21,549 nucleotides of DNA from Acanthamoeba castellanii str. Neff (taxonomy: Eukaryota > Discosea > Longamoebia > Acanthamoebidae): the NCBI RefSeq assembly GCF_000313135.1, contig NW_004457596.1, positions 54,679-76,227 of the forward strand, written 5' to 3'. Position numbers and translations under genes: made by a program. How positions within the stretch are numbered: the stretch's first letter is position 1; each line of letters opens with the position of its first letter. The notes below the pieces were generated by a model that searched no databases, was not told the DNA's origin, and worked only from the letters and a program-made list of their open reading frames with translations. This document shows positions 9,525 through 20,079 of the stretch, piece by piece.

Positions 9525-10191
9525 CTCTTCTCTCCTCCAACGCTTCTTCTTTGCTCCGTTTCCTCTTCCCCGCGCCTCGAATCGATCGACGCTCTCTCCT
9601 CCTTCCACGCACACGTGTACAAGTGTGTTTTGGCCTCATTTTCCACTGACCTTCATTTTTCCTGTTATTTTTGACGTCGACACCGTCACTCGAACCCACA
9701 AGCTTGCCAGGTCAGTGTTTCACCAGGTTGTGAGTGTTATGACAATGAAGTGTGGAAGACTCATCAGTACGTGGAAACTCGAAGGATTGTGCAAAATCGG
9801 AGGTGTCTTATTCACACAACATACGCTCAACATGCGAGCAGGCCGCTACTCTTTTCTGCTGGTTCACAGCCTTGCGAGCGTCCTTGGGCTGGTCAGCCTT
9901 GCCATCGGCCTGCCACTGCTCATTCCCTACCACGCCCACCAGGCTTAACTCGCGCCTTTTCGGCCAAGTGCGCCTGGTGGCCCCGCCACACGCAGAGAGC
10001 CGGACGATACTTGAGCCAACACGGAAGTGGAGCGTTAGCACCTCAGCGTCATGGAAACAACAACACTTTTACAGGGCGGCTTCCACCGTACGTGATCGTT
10101 TTCTTGGTGGCAGCGCGTCTTTGGACGTACTCCGTGCCTTTGGGGTGAACACCGTCTATAAAACGGCAGCAAGGGGTTGTTGGCGATGTGG
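9525..10191. other. Intergenic interval: promoter of the AMMECR1-J gene and 3' region of the RhoGEF gene
   Basis: About 670 bp between two minus-strand genes. No domain, RNA gene or clear TATA box was found. Open frames on the plus strand (for example 9750-10148) have no recognisable similarity and are probably chance in GC-rich DNA. Confidence 0.4.
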
Positions 10192-13100
10192 TTAACGCGG
10201 TGGATGGTCGGCGGGTCGACGTACATTGAAACTGTCGTCGAGAGACGTGGTCGGCGCAGAGACCTTGAGGCCCACGCGTGGCAGCAGAGGGATGGAAGCA
10301 ACGCGCGACGTCGGCCTGGCTGGTCGGTCGGCCGCGATGTCGGACGAAGCGTTCGGCAGAGAGAAGTTCCAGTTGGGCTCGTAGTAGTACAGGCAGGTCT
10401 TGGTCTTGTGGAGGGCCAACAGGTTCACAAAGTCCTGGCCCTCGGGGCCGGTGACGTAGGCCGAGCACCAGTTGAGCATATCCTGCACCTCCCGGTGGGT
10501 GTACTCGCCCATCGAAGGCGGCGCGCGCTTGAGGAAATCGGCGGCGTGCCACTCGAACTCGTTTGGCAGATAGACCTTTCCTTGCGCCTGTGTGTTGTGT
10601 GCGTGTCGTGTGTTGTGTCGTGAGTCAGATGATGGAACGAAGGTGTGGAGGTGGCGACCATGAGTACGTACATGCTTGACGACCAAGTGGCGGCAGAGGC
10701 GGTTCTGCGTGGCCTGTCGGAGCTGCTGCGCCACCAGCTCGGGCGTGTAGACCACGATTTCGGGGCTGCCCACCACGAGGTACGAGATGGCAAAGTTTAA
10801 CAGCGGGTTGGGCTCCAGCGCGAAGCCCTCGAGCTCCTTGGACTTCTTCTTCAGGCTCTTCGCGAATCTGCTCCCCACACCTACGAGATGAAGCAAGCTC
10901 AGTCATCACCAATCAGTCTAACAACAACAACAACGGAATCGAGTGCATTGCAAGTGTAACAAACCGAAGATGTCGGGCTTGGACATGCGGGCGCGCAGAA
11001 CGTGGTACTCGATGTCGAAGAGGGAGAGCGTTGCTCGGCCCACGCGGTAGGCCATCGTCTCCAGGTAGCTGAATCGGGGCGATCCGGCGGATGGAGCCCC
11101 CATCTCCACGTGTGCGTGGAGCAAGATGACGTGGTAGAGGTTGAGGAAAAACGTGATCACCTCCGCCCCGTTCATTTCTATCACGCCATAACATTTGGAG
11201 GTCAACATAATAACATCATCAAACTAACATGTGTGTTGGAAAGAAGGAATCGCCGAAGGGCTGGTGGTACGCACCTCCGAGATAGACTCGCTGCAGCTCG
11301 CTGGTGGCCTTCACGAAGTTCTCATACCTGGGGTCGAGGAAAATGCAGGCCACCGCCTTCTCGCCAAACTCATCCATCAGGAACGAATAATCCTGCGGTT
11401 CATGGGCAATGTGAGTGAGGGTTCGCGGCGTCGATGATATCGACAACAAATGGGGCTGCGTACGCGGTAGATCTCGAGGATGCGCGTGAGCAGGTTCTGC
11501 GCGACGAGGCACGGCGAACCGGCGCTGTCTCGGGCCGGGTAGATGGTGTTGAGGGCCAGCTTACCGCTCTCCATGGCGTCATCGCCATCGAGCACCTTGG
11601 GCAGCACGAGGTGCTGGGGTCTTCGCTGGTGGATGAACGCCAGGTTACTGCTCATGGGCGGCGACTTCTGCGCAGTGCTCGCCGCCGACGGAAGGACTCC
11701 CCACAGCAGGAACGACACCGCCGTATCCACCACCTCATCAAGCGTCTGTAGTTGCTCGTGTGCGGTGGTGCGTGTGTCGTGTGTCGTGTGTCGTGTGCGT
11801 ACGTTGGTGTTAGTGTGACAGATTAAGAGAGAGTGGCTAAGCGAAGATGCAGAGGGAACGAACCTGTGGAATCTTTTGGACCTCCTGCAGCTTGGCGAGG
11901 TACTGGTTGACGATCTTCTGCAGGTCCTTCGTCCATTCGTCCTTCTCTGCCTTGTTCTTGGCGCGAATGGTGTGGACCTTTTTGACGTCTAGCCGCACCA
12001 GCTGGAACGATCTCGCGGCCTTGTCTCCGTGGTCCCCGCCGGCCTTGACACGGACCTCTCGAATCAAGACCAAGTCCATCGGCACCACCCTGCGCGCAGT
12101 GCCGCGACCGAAAAGTCAATCAATCGATTGTCATCACACGCGCACGCGCACACTGCTCGTACCCTTTGACGAAGAATTTGTCGTGACGCTTTCGCCTGGC
12201 GTAGATGAGCACGTCGTCAAACAGGAAGAACTGTCGCTCCTGCTCCTTCCCCTTGGGCGACAGCTTCACCAGCATGCCCTCTCGTATGAACTGGCGCCGC
12301 GTGGACACCAGGTCAAAGTCCTAGTGGGCAATCATCGTGTGTGAGATCACTATCAACCCAACGCTGCGTTGCATTGTCACAATGTGTAGGGTCGACGCGT
12401 ACATGCAGGTCGGACAGCTGGTAGTATATGCTGAGGATCTTCTGCAGGTCGGAAGATATGACCTTCTTGGACATGATGTAGGCCGTGACGGTGTTCGTCT
12501 CCTTCATGGCCTCCACCAAATCGGCTGCAGAGAGAATCGATTAAGAAATAGATCGCGTTGATTGACGAAAGAGAGAGCGAGCGAGGGAGAGAGAGAGCGC
12601 ACACACGCACATGCATCAACGCACACGCATCAACACACACCAACACACGCACACACGACACACACACGATACCTCTTGCCGGGTATCCCTCGGGTGCGTT
12701 GCCGAAGATCTCCTTGAGCATGGCGTGGTACTTAAGCACGCGGTACAGCGGCTTGCTCATGTAGCTGAATATCTGCTTGCCATTGAGCAGAGGATTTTGG
12801 TGTGCTTCCTGCGAAGACGACACGACACGCATACGCGCACACACAGTTTAGCTCAAGTGAGCGGCTCCACGCTCGCGATCGGCCGGCGGGCAGTGGGCGC
12901 GGGCACGACACCTTCCAGAATGATCTGAAGGCCGGAATCTTCTTGGCGTGCGAGATGACCGAGAAGGACCGCTCGTAGTTGTCGCAGTACATGCAATACA
13001 GCTTGTACCACCGTGTCTGTATGTGCCCCGACACCAACAAGTTGTGAGTTACAACATCGCGGCCATGCCTGTAAAAGTAAGGGCACACACGCACGCACGC

Positions 13101-14116
13101 CCGCCCGCACGCACCATGGCGAGGAATGTCTTGGGTCCGCTGCGGGCCAGGTCATTGTGTACGCTGGCGAACTGCTTCATCATGTCGGAGTTGACCTTGT
13201 GGATGAACTCGGCGGTGGAGACGATCTCCATGGTCATCTTCCGGTCGAGCACCTGGCTCTCGCGCAGCGGCGTGATGAAGGCCCGAATGAGGATGTCCAG
13301 GTCGCGCAGGTAGACCGCCTCCGAGTCGATCAGCCTACGGAACAGGGCGGTGATGCGTGACGTCATCTTCTCCTTCAGGCGCGGCTTGAGCGCGACCGCT
13401 GCGTCGCCCGCCACAGTCCCCTCGGCCGGAGCGCCCGGCGTCACCGCCGGGTCGTCGCGAGCGGCGGTTCTCTGCACTTTGGCGAGCAGCTGCCCGCGCG
13501 AGTCGCCGAGCGCCTCACGCTGGGTGTTGCCCATGAACGACTCGAGCGTGATGAGACCGCTGGTGAGGTCCATGTCGTCATCGGTACAGCTGCCGGTCCC
13601 CTGATGACGTTCCTCCTCCACCACTTCTTCGTCTTCGTCGTTTTGCAGGATCTCCCCTATCTCCTTCTCCAGCTCGGTCAGCTCGTCGTAGCCGCTGTCG
13701 AGCAGCCTGCGCGGGTCCCGCATCAGCTCCGTCGGCTGGGAGTCGTTGCAGAGCAGCTTCCGGGCCTCGTGGACCTGCGCCAGCTGACTGGCGAGCAGAT
13801 TCGAGCGCTCCTTGGCCTCGTGGCTGTTCTCACCGCCGGTCTCCGCGGTATTGACGGCGGCGATGGCCTCCAACAGATCGGGGGCCGACGTGCTTAGGTT
13901 GCCCGACGTCCTGGCCGAGCCGATACCGACTCGCCATACGCCTAGGGGAGAAGATACATATTTTAAATAAGGTAATAAAATATCTATACATATCCATGTT
14001 TGTATCGATGCGTAGCCCCAGACCATCATTTGTAAGAGGGGGCGGGGTGCCCTACCTGTTATGCGGGGTCGCACCCCTCTTTCTTCGGCGGCCTTCCCGC
14101 CCCATGAGCTGCGCAT
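10192..14116 (-). CDS. RhoGEF (DH-PH) protein with C-terminal DUF547 domain
   Basis: Twelve exons (minus): 14116-14056, 13941-13115, 13016-12912, 12808-12673, 12524-12403, 12320-12163, 12089-11864, 11745-11464, 11392-11275, 11177-10965, 10880-10672, 10587-10192; 2853 nt, 950 residues. Residues 1-205 are acidic and probably disordered. The DH domain is about 211-415 (LIDSEAVYLRDLDILI; WYKLYCMYCDNYERS; SYMSKPLYRVLKYHAMLKEI), which catalyses GDP/GTP exchange on Rho-family GTPases. The PH domain is about 425-540 (EGMLVKLSPKG; RQFFLFDDVLIYARR; AEKDEWTKDLQKIV), for membrane or phosphoinositide contact. After a linker (about 545-640) comes DUF547, about 640-850 (FVKATSELQRV; FFLNLYHVILLHAHV; LSLFDIEYHVLRAR; NPLLNFAISYLVVGSPEI; YTPELVAQQLRQA; VYLPNEFEWHAADFLKR). 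DUF547 is of unknown function and resembles a papain/transglutaminase-type fold by report; I did not verify catalytic residues. All splice phases agree. Confidence 0.92.
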
Positions 14117-14277
14117 ATTGATGTGTCGCTGCGTCTCTTCTTGTTGTGTTTCCCTTTCAAACGTACCCGCTGCAGCTTCTTCAATTTCTTTTCATGAGAG
14201 GTGAAAAACGCACTGCAAGAAAGGAAAGAGCTCTGATCGGGGCTGTTGCTGCACAGTACGGCCTCCGGTGATGGCTT

Positions 14278-15230
14278 TCAGGGGGCTGAGACCCAGCCGA
14301 GTTCACTCATGCGCTCGTACAGCAGCTCACCGAACCGGTCGTAGCCCCTCGCATTGAAGTGTAGCTCTGCACAACAATAGTGGTTGAGTATTGAAGCGGC
14401 GCATTGTGGTGGTGGAGGGGGGGGACTAGTACGGTCCTCGTCCCAGATCTGCCGCCGCTCGGGGTCGCTGAGGCCGAAGTAGGGAAGCAGCGCGGCCAGA
14501 TCGAAGAACTCGGTCTTCTCCTCTGCCTCGGCAAACCGCCTGCAAGTCGAGTGAACGAGCTCGTTCAGTGGGCACGCAACACAGCGCAGCGCAGCGCAAC
14601 GCACTTGAGGTCATCGTTGATGCCCTTGCGCTTCTCGGCCATGCTCAGGTACTGGCGTCGGTTCTCCATGTGGTGCTCGGGAATGGAGATGGCCAGCGTG
14701 CGGCAGCCGTGCGCGTGCGCCGTCTTGTGCAGGCTGCAGATGGTGGTCGCGATCTGCTCTCGCGTCTCATCGCTCCACAAGTCGTTCGTGCCTATGCACA
14801 CACCGCACACACCGCACACACCGCACACACCGCACGCACGCGCCGGACGGGTGAGCTCGCTGAAGCAGGGTGCGTTGTGTGTGGCATGGTAACACGGGTG
14901 AACGAACCGCCGAGGATGAAGACAAAGTCGAAGCCCGGCACGCGCTGCAGCTGCTGCGGAAGTCGCTCCACCATCTCCGCGGTCGTCTCGCCCGACACCC
15001 CCGCCTCCACCACCTGTCCAACCACACCACCACCACAACGCGACGTGATCAACACCTTTCCTCTTTCAAAGTCAGCGGAGGGGGGGGGTTACAACCTGCC
15101 AGTCGGGGGCCGCCGACAGGAGCGCCCGAAGCCGAGCCGCGTACGGATGACTGGGGAGTCCCACAGACTGGTAGCCCGCGGTTAGACTGTCGCCGAAGGC
15201 CAGCACCGCCCCCCTCCTCACCATCGCCAT
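14278..15230 (-). CDS. SGNH/GDSL-family esterase/lipase
   Basis: Exons (minus): 15230-15096, 15013-14908, 14791-14605, 14539-14433, 14366-14278; 624 nt, 207 residues. Block I is FGDSLTAGY with Ser15. Block II is VVEAGVSGETT with Gly50. Block III is GTNDL with Asn83. Block V, DQLHFN, has Asp178 and His181, and its codon for Gln179 is rebuilt across the last intron. Spacing matches TesA-type SGNH hydrolases, so the full Ser-Gly-Asn-His set plus Asp is present and an active esterase, lipase or thioesterase is expected. Substrate cannot be told. There is no signal peptide, since the first strand starts at about residue 8, so it is probably cytosolic. A second ATG two codons downstream is equally usable. 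It shares a 299-bp divergent promoter with the CH-domain gene. Confidence 0.93.
14799..14834 (+). repeat. Four exact copies of the 9-mer CACACCGCA in an SGNH-gene intron
   Basis: The repeat lies immediately before the 3' splice site (acceptor at 14792) in the minus-sense transcript, so the sense strand reads TGCGGTGTG repeated up to the AG. This replaces a usual polypyrimidine tract. Confidence 0.9.
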
Positions 15231-15529
15231 TTTATAAATAATAAAAATTAGTAATTAATAAGTCCAAAAAGAATGTTGAACCAAAGTCCGGCACAGGCGG
15301 GCAAAACATGGGCTTGGCTGAGAAAGTTGAAAAAGCGACGGAAATTGAACTCCGTGGCTTGCGTTTCGCCAACAAGCGAGGGCGAGGTAACCTCACATTA
15401 GATGAACTAACTCGGACGGCCGCCACGTCAGAAACGGCTACGACTCCAAAGGCGCGAACTACCCCAAGAAAACCTCGACGGACAGAGGGCCATAAAATCT
15501 AAGAAAAGAGAGGAAGGGAAGAAGAAAGA
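15231..15529. promoter_or_regulatory. Divergent promoter region between the SGNH hydrolase and CH-domain genes
   Basis: 299 bp separate the two start codons. The SGNH side (15231-15262) is AT-rich with TATAAATA only a few bases from the ATG, too close to act as that gene's TATA box. On the CH side a purine-rich leader (15500-15529) precedes the ATG. A small open frame, 15308-15502 (64 codons), ends 27 bp before the CH start and could be an upstream ORF if transcribed. Confidence 0.5.
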
Positions 15530-17678
15530 ATGGAAACGTGGTTGGAATCAGTGGCGGCGTTGCCGATGGCCACCTCGCAAGAACTGAGGTGGGGCGTCCT
15601 CCTCGGCATGGCCATCGGCGGCAGCCTCGTTGCTCTTATCAACTACATACGCGACTGCCGACGGCAACACATTGGTTTCGCCCCCTCTCTTCATTTTTGC
15701 ATTTTATTTTATTTTTTCATTATTTAGATTCAATTTTGACGTAAATAGATTCAATTTTATTACTTGAATTAAATATCATTTTTGGGTGTAATGCAGACAA
15801 GTTGGTGGAGGAGAAGGTGGAGCGCATTTTGGCCCTTGTGGAGGAGCGACGCGGTGAAGTGGAGCGCCGCGTGCGCGAGGAGAGCGGCAACGACGCCACC
15901 AAGCAGGCCAAGCCGCAAGAAAGCGCCAAGCCGGCGAGCCCCAGCCCGGCCGCCAGCACGAGCACCACCTCCTCCAGCGGCGCCAGCAACGCCGGCTGGG
16001 AGCAGAAGCGGCCCTACGCCCCAGCCTCCTCGTCCCAGGTACTCAGCGCAGTCCTCAATCCCCGCATTTCCGGCGTGCGCAGTGCATTAGTGATCGCTTA
16101 GTCGCATTTGCAATGCCTGATGGCGCGGTGGCAGCAGAAGTCGTCTCTCCTCAAGACGGCTACGACCACTCGCTCGTCGCCTCTGGCCTCTTCCGCGTCG
16201 GCCACTTCGCCTGCACCACCGTCCTCCTCTTCGTCGTCGTCGTCGTCGTCGTCTGAGTCATCTGCGTCTTCTTCCTCGGCTTCAGGTACCCCATCTACGC
16301 CCCCCCCCTGCTGCGATGTACCACCCTCGCAGGCTCCTCTCGGCTGACCAGAGTGGTCCACTCTGTCGCGCGCAGGGTCGCCCACCAAGGGCGAGAGGCC
16401 CAAGCTGCAGAAATCGTACAGTACTGCCAGTACGTAAAGCCCCCCCCCTCCACTTCTCCCTCCCACTCTCCGTCCGTTTCGGCCGTCAACACTCACGCCT
16501 GTCCAACACACACGATACACACAACACACACACAACACACACACGACACACACACGACACACACGACACACACCAGCCATTTGGAGAGGTGAAGACGAGG
16601 CCACATTGCGAAAGAGGTGCGGTCACCTGCAGTGCTTAACCGCGGCAATGCCGGTTGGTTTGTAGTGCTCACCATCGTCATCGTCGTTGATGGGGACTGT
16701 GCGTCGGCGCGCAGGCAAAACCTGGAGCGGCAGAGCAGCATGCAGAAGCTGTACGGCATGGAGGCCGAGATCGCCAAGAAGATCGAAAAGAAGACCGAGC
16801 CGCTCATTGAGCCCATGTGCAAGTGGCTTTATGAAGTCGTAGGCGAAGAAGGTAACCGCGGCGGGAGCTACTGCTCGCTGACATGCGTGTGTCGTGCATG
16901 CCGTGCGTGTCGTGCGTCGTGCACGCCTTAGCGTCCCTTACCCCCGATCCGCATTCCAGCCACCGACCAACAGTTTCCGGACAGTCTCAAGAGCGGCCGC
17001 CTGCTGTGCGCATTGATGAACAAACTGTGGCCAGGCATCATACCCGATGTCCACACGCGACCCATTGCCCTCCTCGAGCGGGTACCCTCCTCCCCTCTGC
17101 TCTGCCTCTCTGGGCGTGCGCCGTGTGTCTGTCGTGTCATGTGTCGTGTGCGTGTTGCGTGTGGCCCACCACTCATCAACTACTCCGCCTACTCCACGTT
17201 CTCCGCAGGAAAACATACAAAAGTATCTCGATGCGTGCGCCAAGATGGGCATCAGGAAGGACGATCTTTTCGGCATCAGCGATCTCTACGAGGAGGTACG
17301 CGGCTCGGCTGATCGATCACTTTTTATTTTATTCTATTCGTTCCTCTATGGCTTGCCTTACGTGGGCCTCGCCAGCTGGCCGCCCGCGGCGCCTGGGCTG
17401 TCAGTCCTTGTCATCCGAGTGCCGGCCGGCTGGCCATTGGTCACCGGGGATCGTTAATGGGTGAGATTGGCGCAAACGTCACTACTTCTGACAAGTGTAA
17501 TCATCCACCGTTGGTGGTGCGTGCGTGCGTGCAACGTGTTGTGTGTCGTCTGTCGCAGAAATACCTCGCAGGCGTGGTGCAGAACGTGTACGCCGTGGCG
17601 CGCTACGTGCAGCAGCGCAAGTCCTGGGTCGGGCCCATCCTCCAACCGCCCGCCGTCGAGAAGGCTTCCGCCGACTGA
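15530..17678 (+). CDS. Membrane-anchored calponin-homology (CH) domain protein
   Basis: Exons: 15530-15674, 15797-16038, 16138-16285, 16376-16433, 16715-16851, 16960-17081, 17209-17295, 17559-17678; 1059 nt, 352 residues. One hydrophobic segment at about 21-40 (WGVLLGMAIGGSLVALINYI) is followed by RDCRRQH, so the bulk is predicted cytosolic. A charged coiled-coil-like stretch (KLVEEKVERILALVEERRGE) runs to about 75. A long Ala/Ser/Pro spacer with a poly-Ser run encoded by (TCG)7 at 16231-16251 reaches about 200. A single type-3/transgelin-like CH domain lies at about 215-335 (SLKSGRLLCALMNKLWPG; ENIQKYLDACAKMG; DDLFGISDLYEE; VVQNVYAVARYV). CH domains of this type bind actin or signalling partners; a membrane-actin linker is inferred. 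The small exons 3-4 are supported by phase only, and the exon 4 donor (GTAAAG) was chosen to keep frame. Confidence 0.88.
16505..16573 (+). repeat. ACACAC/CGACAC repeat tract in CH-gene intron 4
   Basis: Degenerate CA-rich repeat (ACACAC, AACACAC, CGACACAC units) in the 281-nt intron 16434-16714, the largest intron of this gene. It contains no coding signal. Confidence 0.9.
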
Positions 17679-18040
17679 CACCACCACCCACCACGACATG
17701 CCCGGTTGGTCCGGTCAGCCGAACAACATCTTCAAGTGAACTTTCAGAGCAACACAGCCCACCCGGCCCTCCCTGGATACGGGGCGACCAACCGCAATCC
17801 CCGAACTGGGTGGCTCCACAGTGGCACAGGGGCGCACGAGAAAGTGAGAAGAGGGAGTCGTGCAACTGGCGAGATAGGCGTGTCCACCAGGACCTGGCGC
17901 AGCGAGGTCCAGATGCGGTCGTGTCTCGATTCCGGTTGGACGTTCTTCCCCGCATGTGGGCACCACAGAAAGGAGGGGCTACAGTCCTCTTTTCTTTCTC
18001 TGTACGCCAGACAGCAGCAGCTCGCTCCGTTCCTCCCCCG
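17679..18040. other. Intergenic interval upstream of gene B
   Basis: 362 bp between two plus-strand genes. The frame of gene B stays open upstream of 18041, so its start could instead be the ATG at 17954. A pyrimidine-rich stretch ending in CCAG at 18010 looks like a 3' splice site, so a 5' UTR intron or an extra upstream exon is possible. Nothing else is recognised. Confidence 0.4.
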
Positions 18041-20003
18041 ATGCGGCATCACCAGCCCGGGTCCCAACAGCCACCACCACTCCCACCTCCCCACTACACC
18101 ACCTTCACCTGGGCCATGAGTGCGGCGGCCACCTACGCCCCTTCCCCACGACCTCCACCGCCAGCGCCCAGCGAACCCAGGTTTGGCCTTCAATCCCTTC
18201 GGAGATCGCTGGCCGAGCTCGAGATTAAGTGGTTTGGTTTGGTTGGTGTTGGGGGGGGGATGTGAACACAGGGCGATGATGCAGATGGGCGCCCAGCCGC
18301 CGGCTCGCACGGTCTATCAGCGCGCCCTCAAGCCCAGCCCGTGCGTCTACTTCGTCGTGCCTGCGCTCCCCGCCGTTGGTGCGTCTCGAGAGTGGAGGGT
18401 TAGGGTGTACATAGCCCACCCATCCATCGACCACCCTCCACAAGATGAACCAAAAGCGTGCATCCTCACTTACATCCGTGTCACTGTGTTTTGTTTTTAC
18501 CTCCGCCGCGCAACAGAATCCTCGCAGTTCCAACAGCTGCGACTGCTCCGCCAGACCTTGGACCAGCCCGACGTCGGCGGCGGGGTGTGGGTCGAGGCCG
18601 GCCTCGTCGACGAGCAGGGCAACCGCCTCGCTGACTCCCTCGACGGTATCACCGCCGTCCGCCTCCAAAAGGTGCCCGTTTTAGCTCCGAAAAAGAGAAA
18701 AGCGATTTTGGGCTGAGGCTCCAGGGTGTGCTCGGCGTGTGCTTAATGCGCTGTACTGTGTTTCCGCGCGTGTTCCACACAGAGCGGGTGGCACGATGGG
18801 GTGTACACGGCGACGTTCAAGAAGATCAAGCTTCTCATTACCTCGCAGCAGAAGGCCGGTTCCCAGTTCTGCCTGCGCTTCGCCCTCAAATGCGCCTCGC
18901 TCGACCTCGGGCCGCTGGGCGAGATGGCCGTACTGTCCAACCCGATGGCCGTCTTCTCGCACACCCAGTACTTGGGCGGGTCTTCGCCCGGCTCCTCCTC
19001 CGCCTCATCTTCATCTTCTTCATCATCTTCTTCTTCGACCATCATCACCCGCAAGTACGCCCACAACCCGGTCGGCCTGCAGCTCAAAGTGATGGAGATG
19101 ATTCACGTGCGTACAAGCAAAACCCACCCACAACAATGCGTGATGAAGATGAGATGTGGTTTGGTGGCTGAGGGGATTGTGTTTTCTCAACTGTCTTATC
19201 TTCTTCTCGTGCGCTTCAATCTTCCAGGCCTGCAAGGATTGGGCGGTTCCGAGGAGGCGCTGCACCAGTGCGTCGCCGCCGTGTTCGCCGACGGCTTCTC
19301 CGCCAGCACGATTCCGGAATCTCTACTGGGCCGTTCCACGGAGCCTAGCCGTAACCCAGCAACAACCTCATCATCTGGCGACCCCGCGCGTCCGCCGACA
19401 ACGCTCTTCGACGCGGCCCACACCCCGATCTCGTCGGTCCCATCGTCATTGGCCGCTCACTACGCGGCCTTTAACAACTGCACCAACGGCCATCGCGCAT
19501 CGTCGCACTTCCATTCGTCGGCTGACGAGGCGACATTTCTCCCGCCGCCCGAGCCGACCACGTCGTCTCGCGGCAAGAGGCACCGCGGGCTCGACGCTGC
19601 CGCAACAACCTCCAGGCCATCAGATCTGGCGGCCCCGATCCAGCCCCAGCCGCTGCTGCCGTCGCTGTCGTCAGCCTTCCACGTCGTGGGGCGCCCGACC
19701 ACAGTGCCGCCGCTGCTTCCTTCGCTGCCCTCCATCTTCCCCTCCCTCGCGTTCTCGCCACAACCGTTACCTGCTTCGTCGTCAGCAACGCCATTGTCAC
19801 CGCCGGACGTCGTTGGCGGGCCGGCATCGCTGCGCGGCCTCCTCTCGCTGCTGGGCGAAAAGGTGGCGAGCGACAGCAACCAACGCAAGCACCCGTGGCC
19901 AGAGGGCGGCGCCATCGACCACCGGCGACCGCCATCGAGCGCGAAGAGACGGCGAACCAACGCTGGCGCGCGGGCGAGAGCACCCGACAGAGCACAGCGC
20001 TGA
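18041..20003 (+). CDS. Putative transcription factor B with STAT/CudA-like core (paralogue of 4862-7332)
   Basis: Exons: 18041-18228, 18272-18378, 18517-18671, 18783-19110, 19228-20003; 1554 nt, 517 residues from the ATG at 18041 (in-frame ATG at 17954 is an alternative). After a Pro-rich N-terminus the core (about 63-275) contains QMGAQPPARTVYQRALKPSP, GLVDEQGNRLADSLDGI, WHDGVYTATFKKIKLLI, LSNPMAVFSHTQYL, VGLQLKVMEMIH and GLGGSEEALHQCVAAVF, each matching gene A. A poly-Ser insertion sits exactly where gene A has its fourth intron. The remaining 240 residues are Ser/Pro-rich and end in a basic cluster (SAKRRR), fitting a nuclear protein. The last intron uses CGTGC|GTACAA, offset from gene A, because only this keeps GLGGSEE in frame. 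Assignment to a DNA-binding family is inferred from strand-pattern similarity. Confidence 0.78.
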
Positions 20004-20079
20004 GTCGCCGCCACACACACACCGGTCGAATGTAAATGAAAAGCACATATCACTGTGCGAATTTGATGTAGAACTAAAA
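20004..20079. terminator. Compact convergent 3' ends of gene B and the SET gene
   Basis: 76 bp between opposing stop codons, leaving almost no room for separate 3' UTRs, so antisense overlap of the mature transcripts is likely. No clear AATAAA is visible. Confidence 0.35.

Noticed and set aside
8505..9674. Long plus-strand open frame (389 codons) antisense to the AMMECR1-J gene
   Set aside because: Its product has no recognisable domain and is Arg/Leu/Val-skewed, a typical mirror of a GC-rich coding strand; the minus frame has two clear domains.
9680..9710. tRNA B-box-like GGTTCGAGT on the minus strand
   Set aside because: The flanking bases do not form a T stem, no A box or acceptor stem fits, and there is no T-run terminator.
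9750..10148. Plus-strand open frame between the J-domain and RhoGEF genes
   Set aside because: No recognisable similarity or domain, and it lies in expected promoter/3' UTR sequence.
13017..13094. Extending the RhoGEF exon 3 upstream to the acceptor near 13070 (VTHNLLVSGHIQ)
   Set aside because: That acceptor breaks phase with exon 2; the acceptor before 13016 is in phase and aligns with DH domains.
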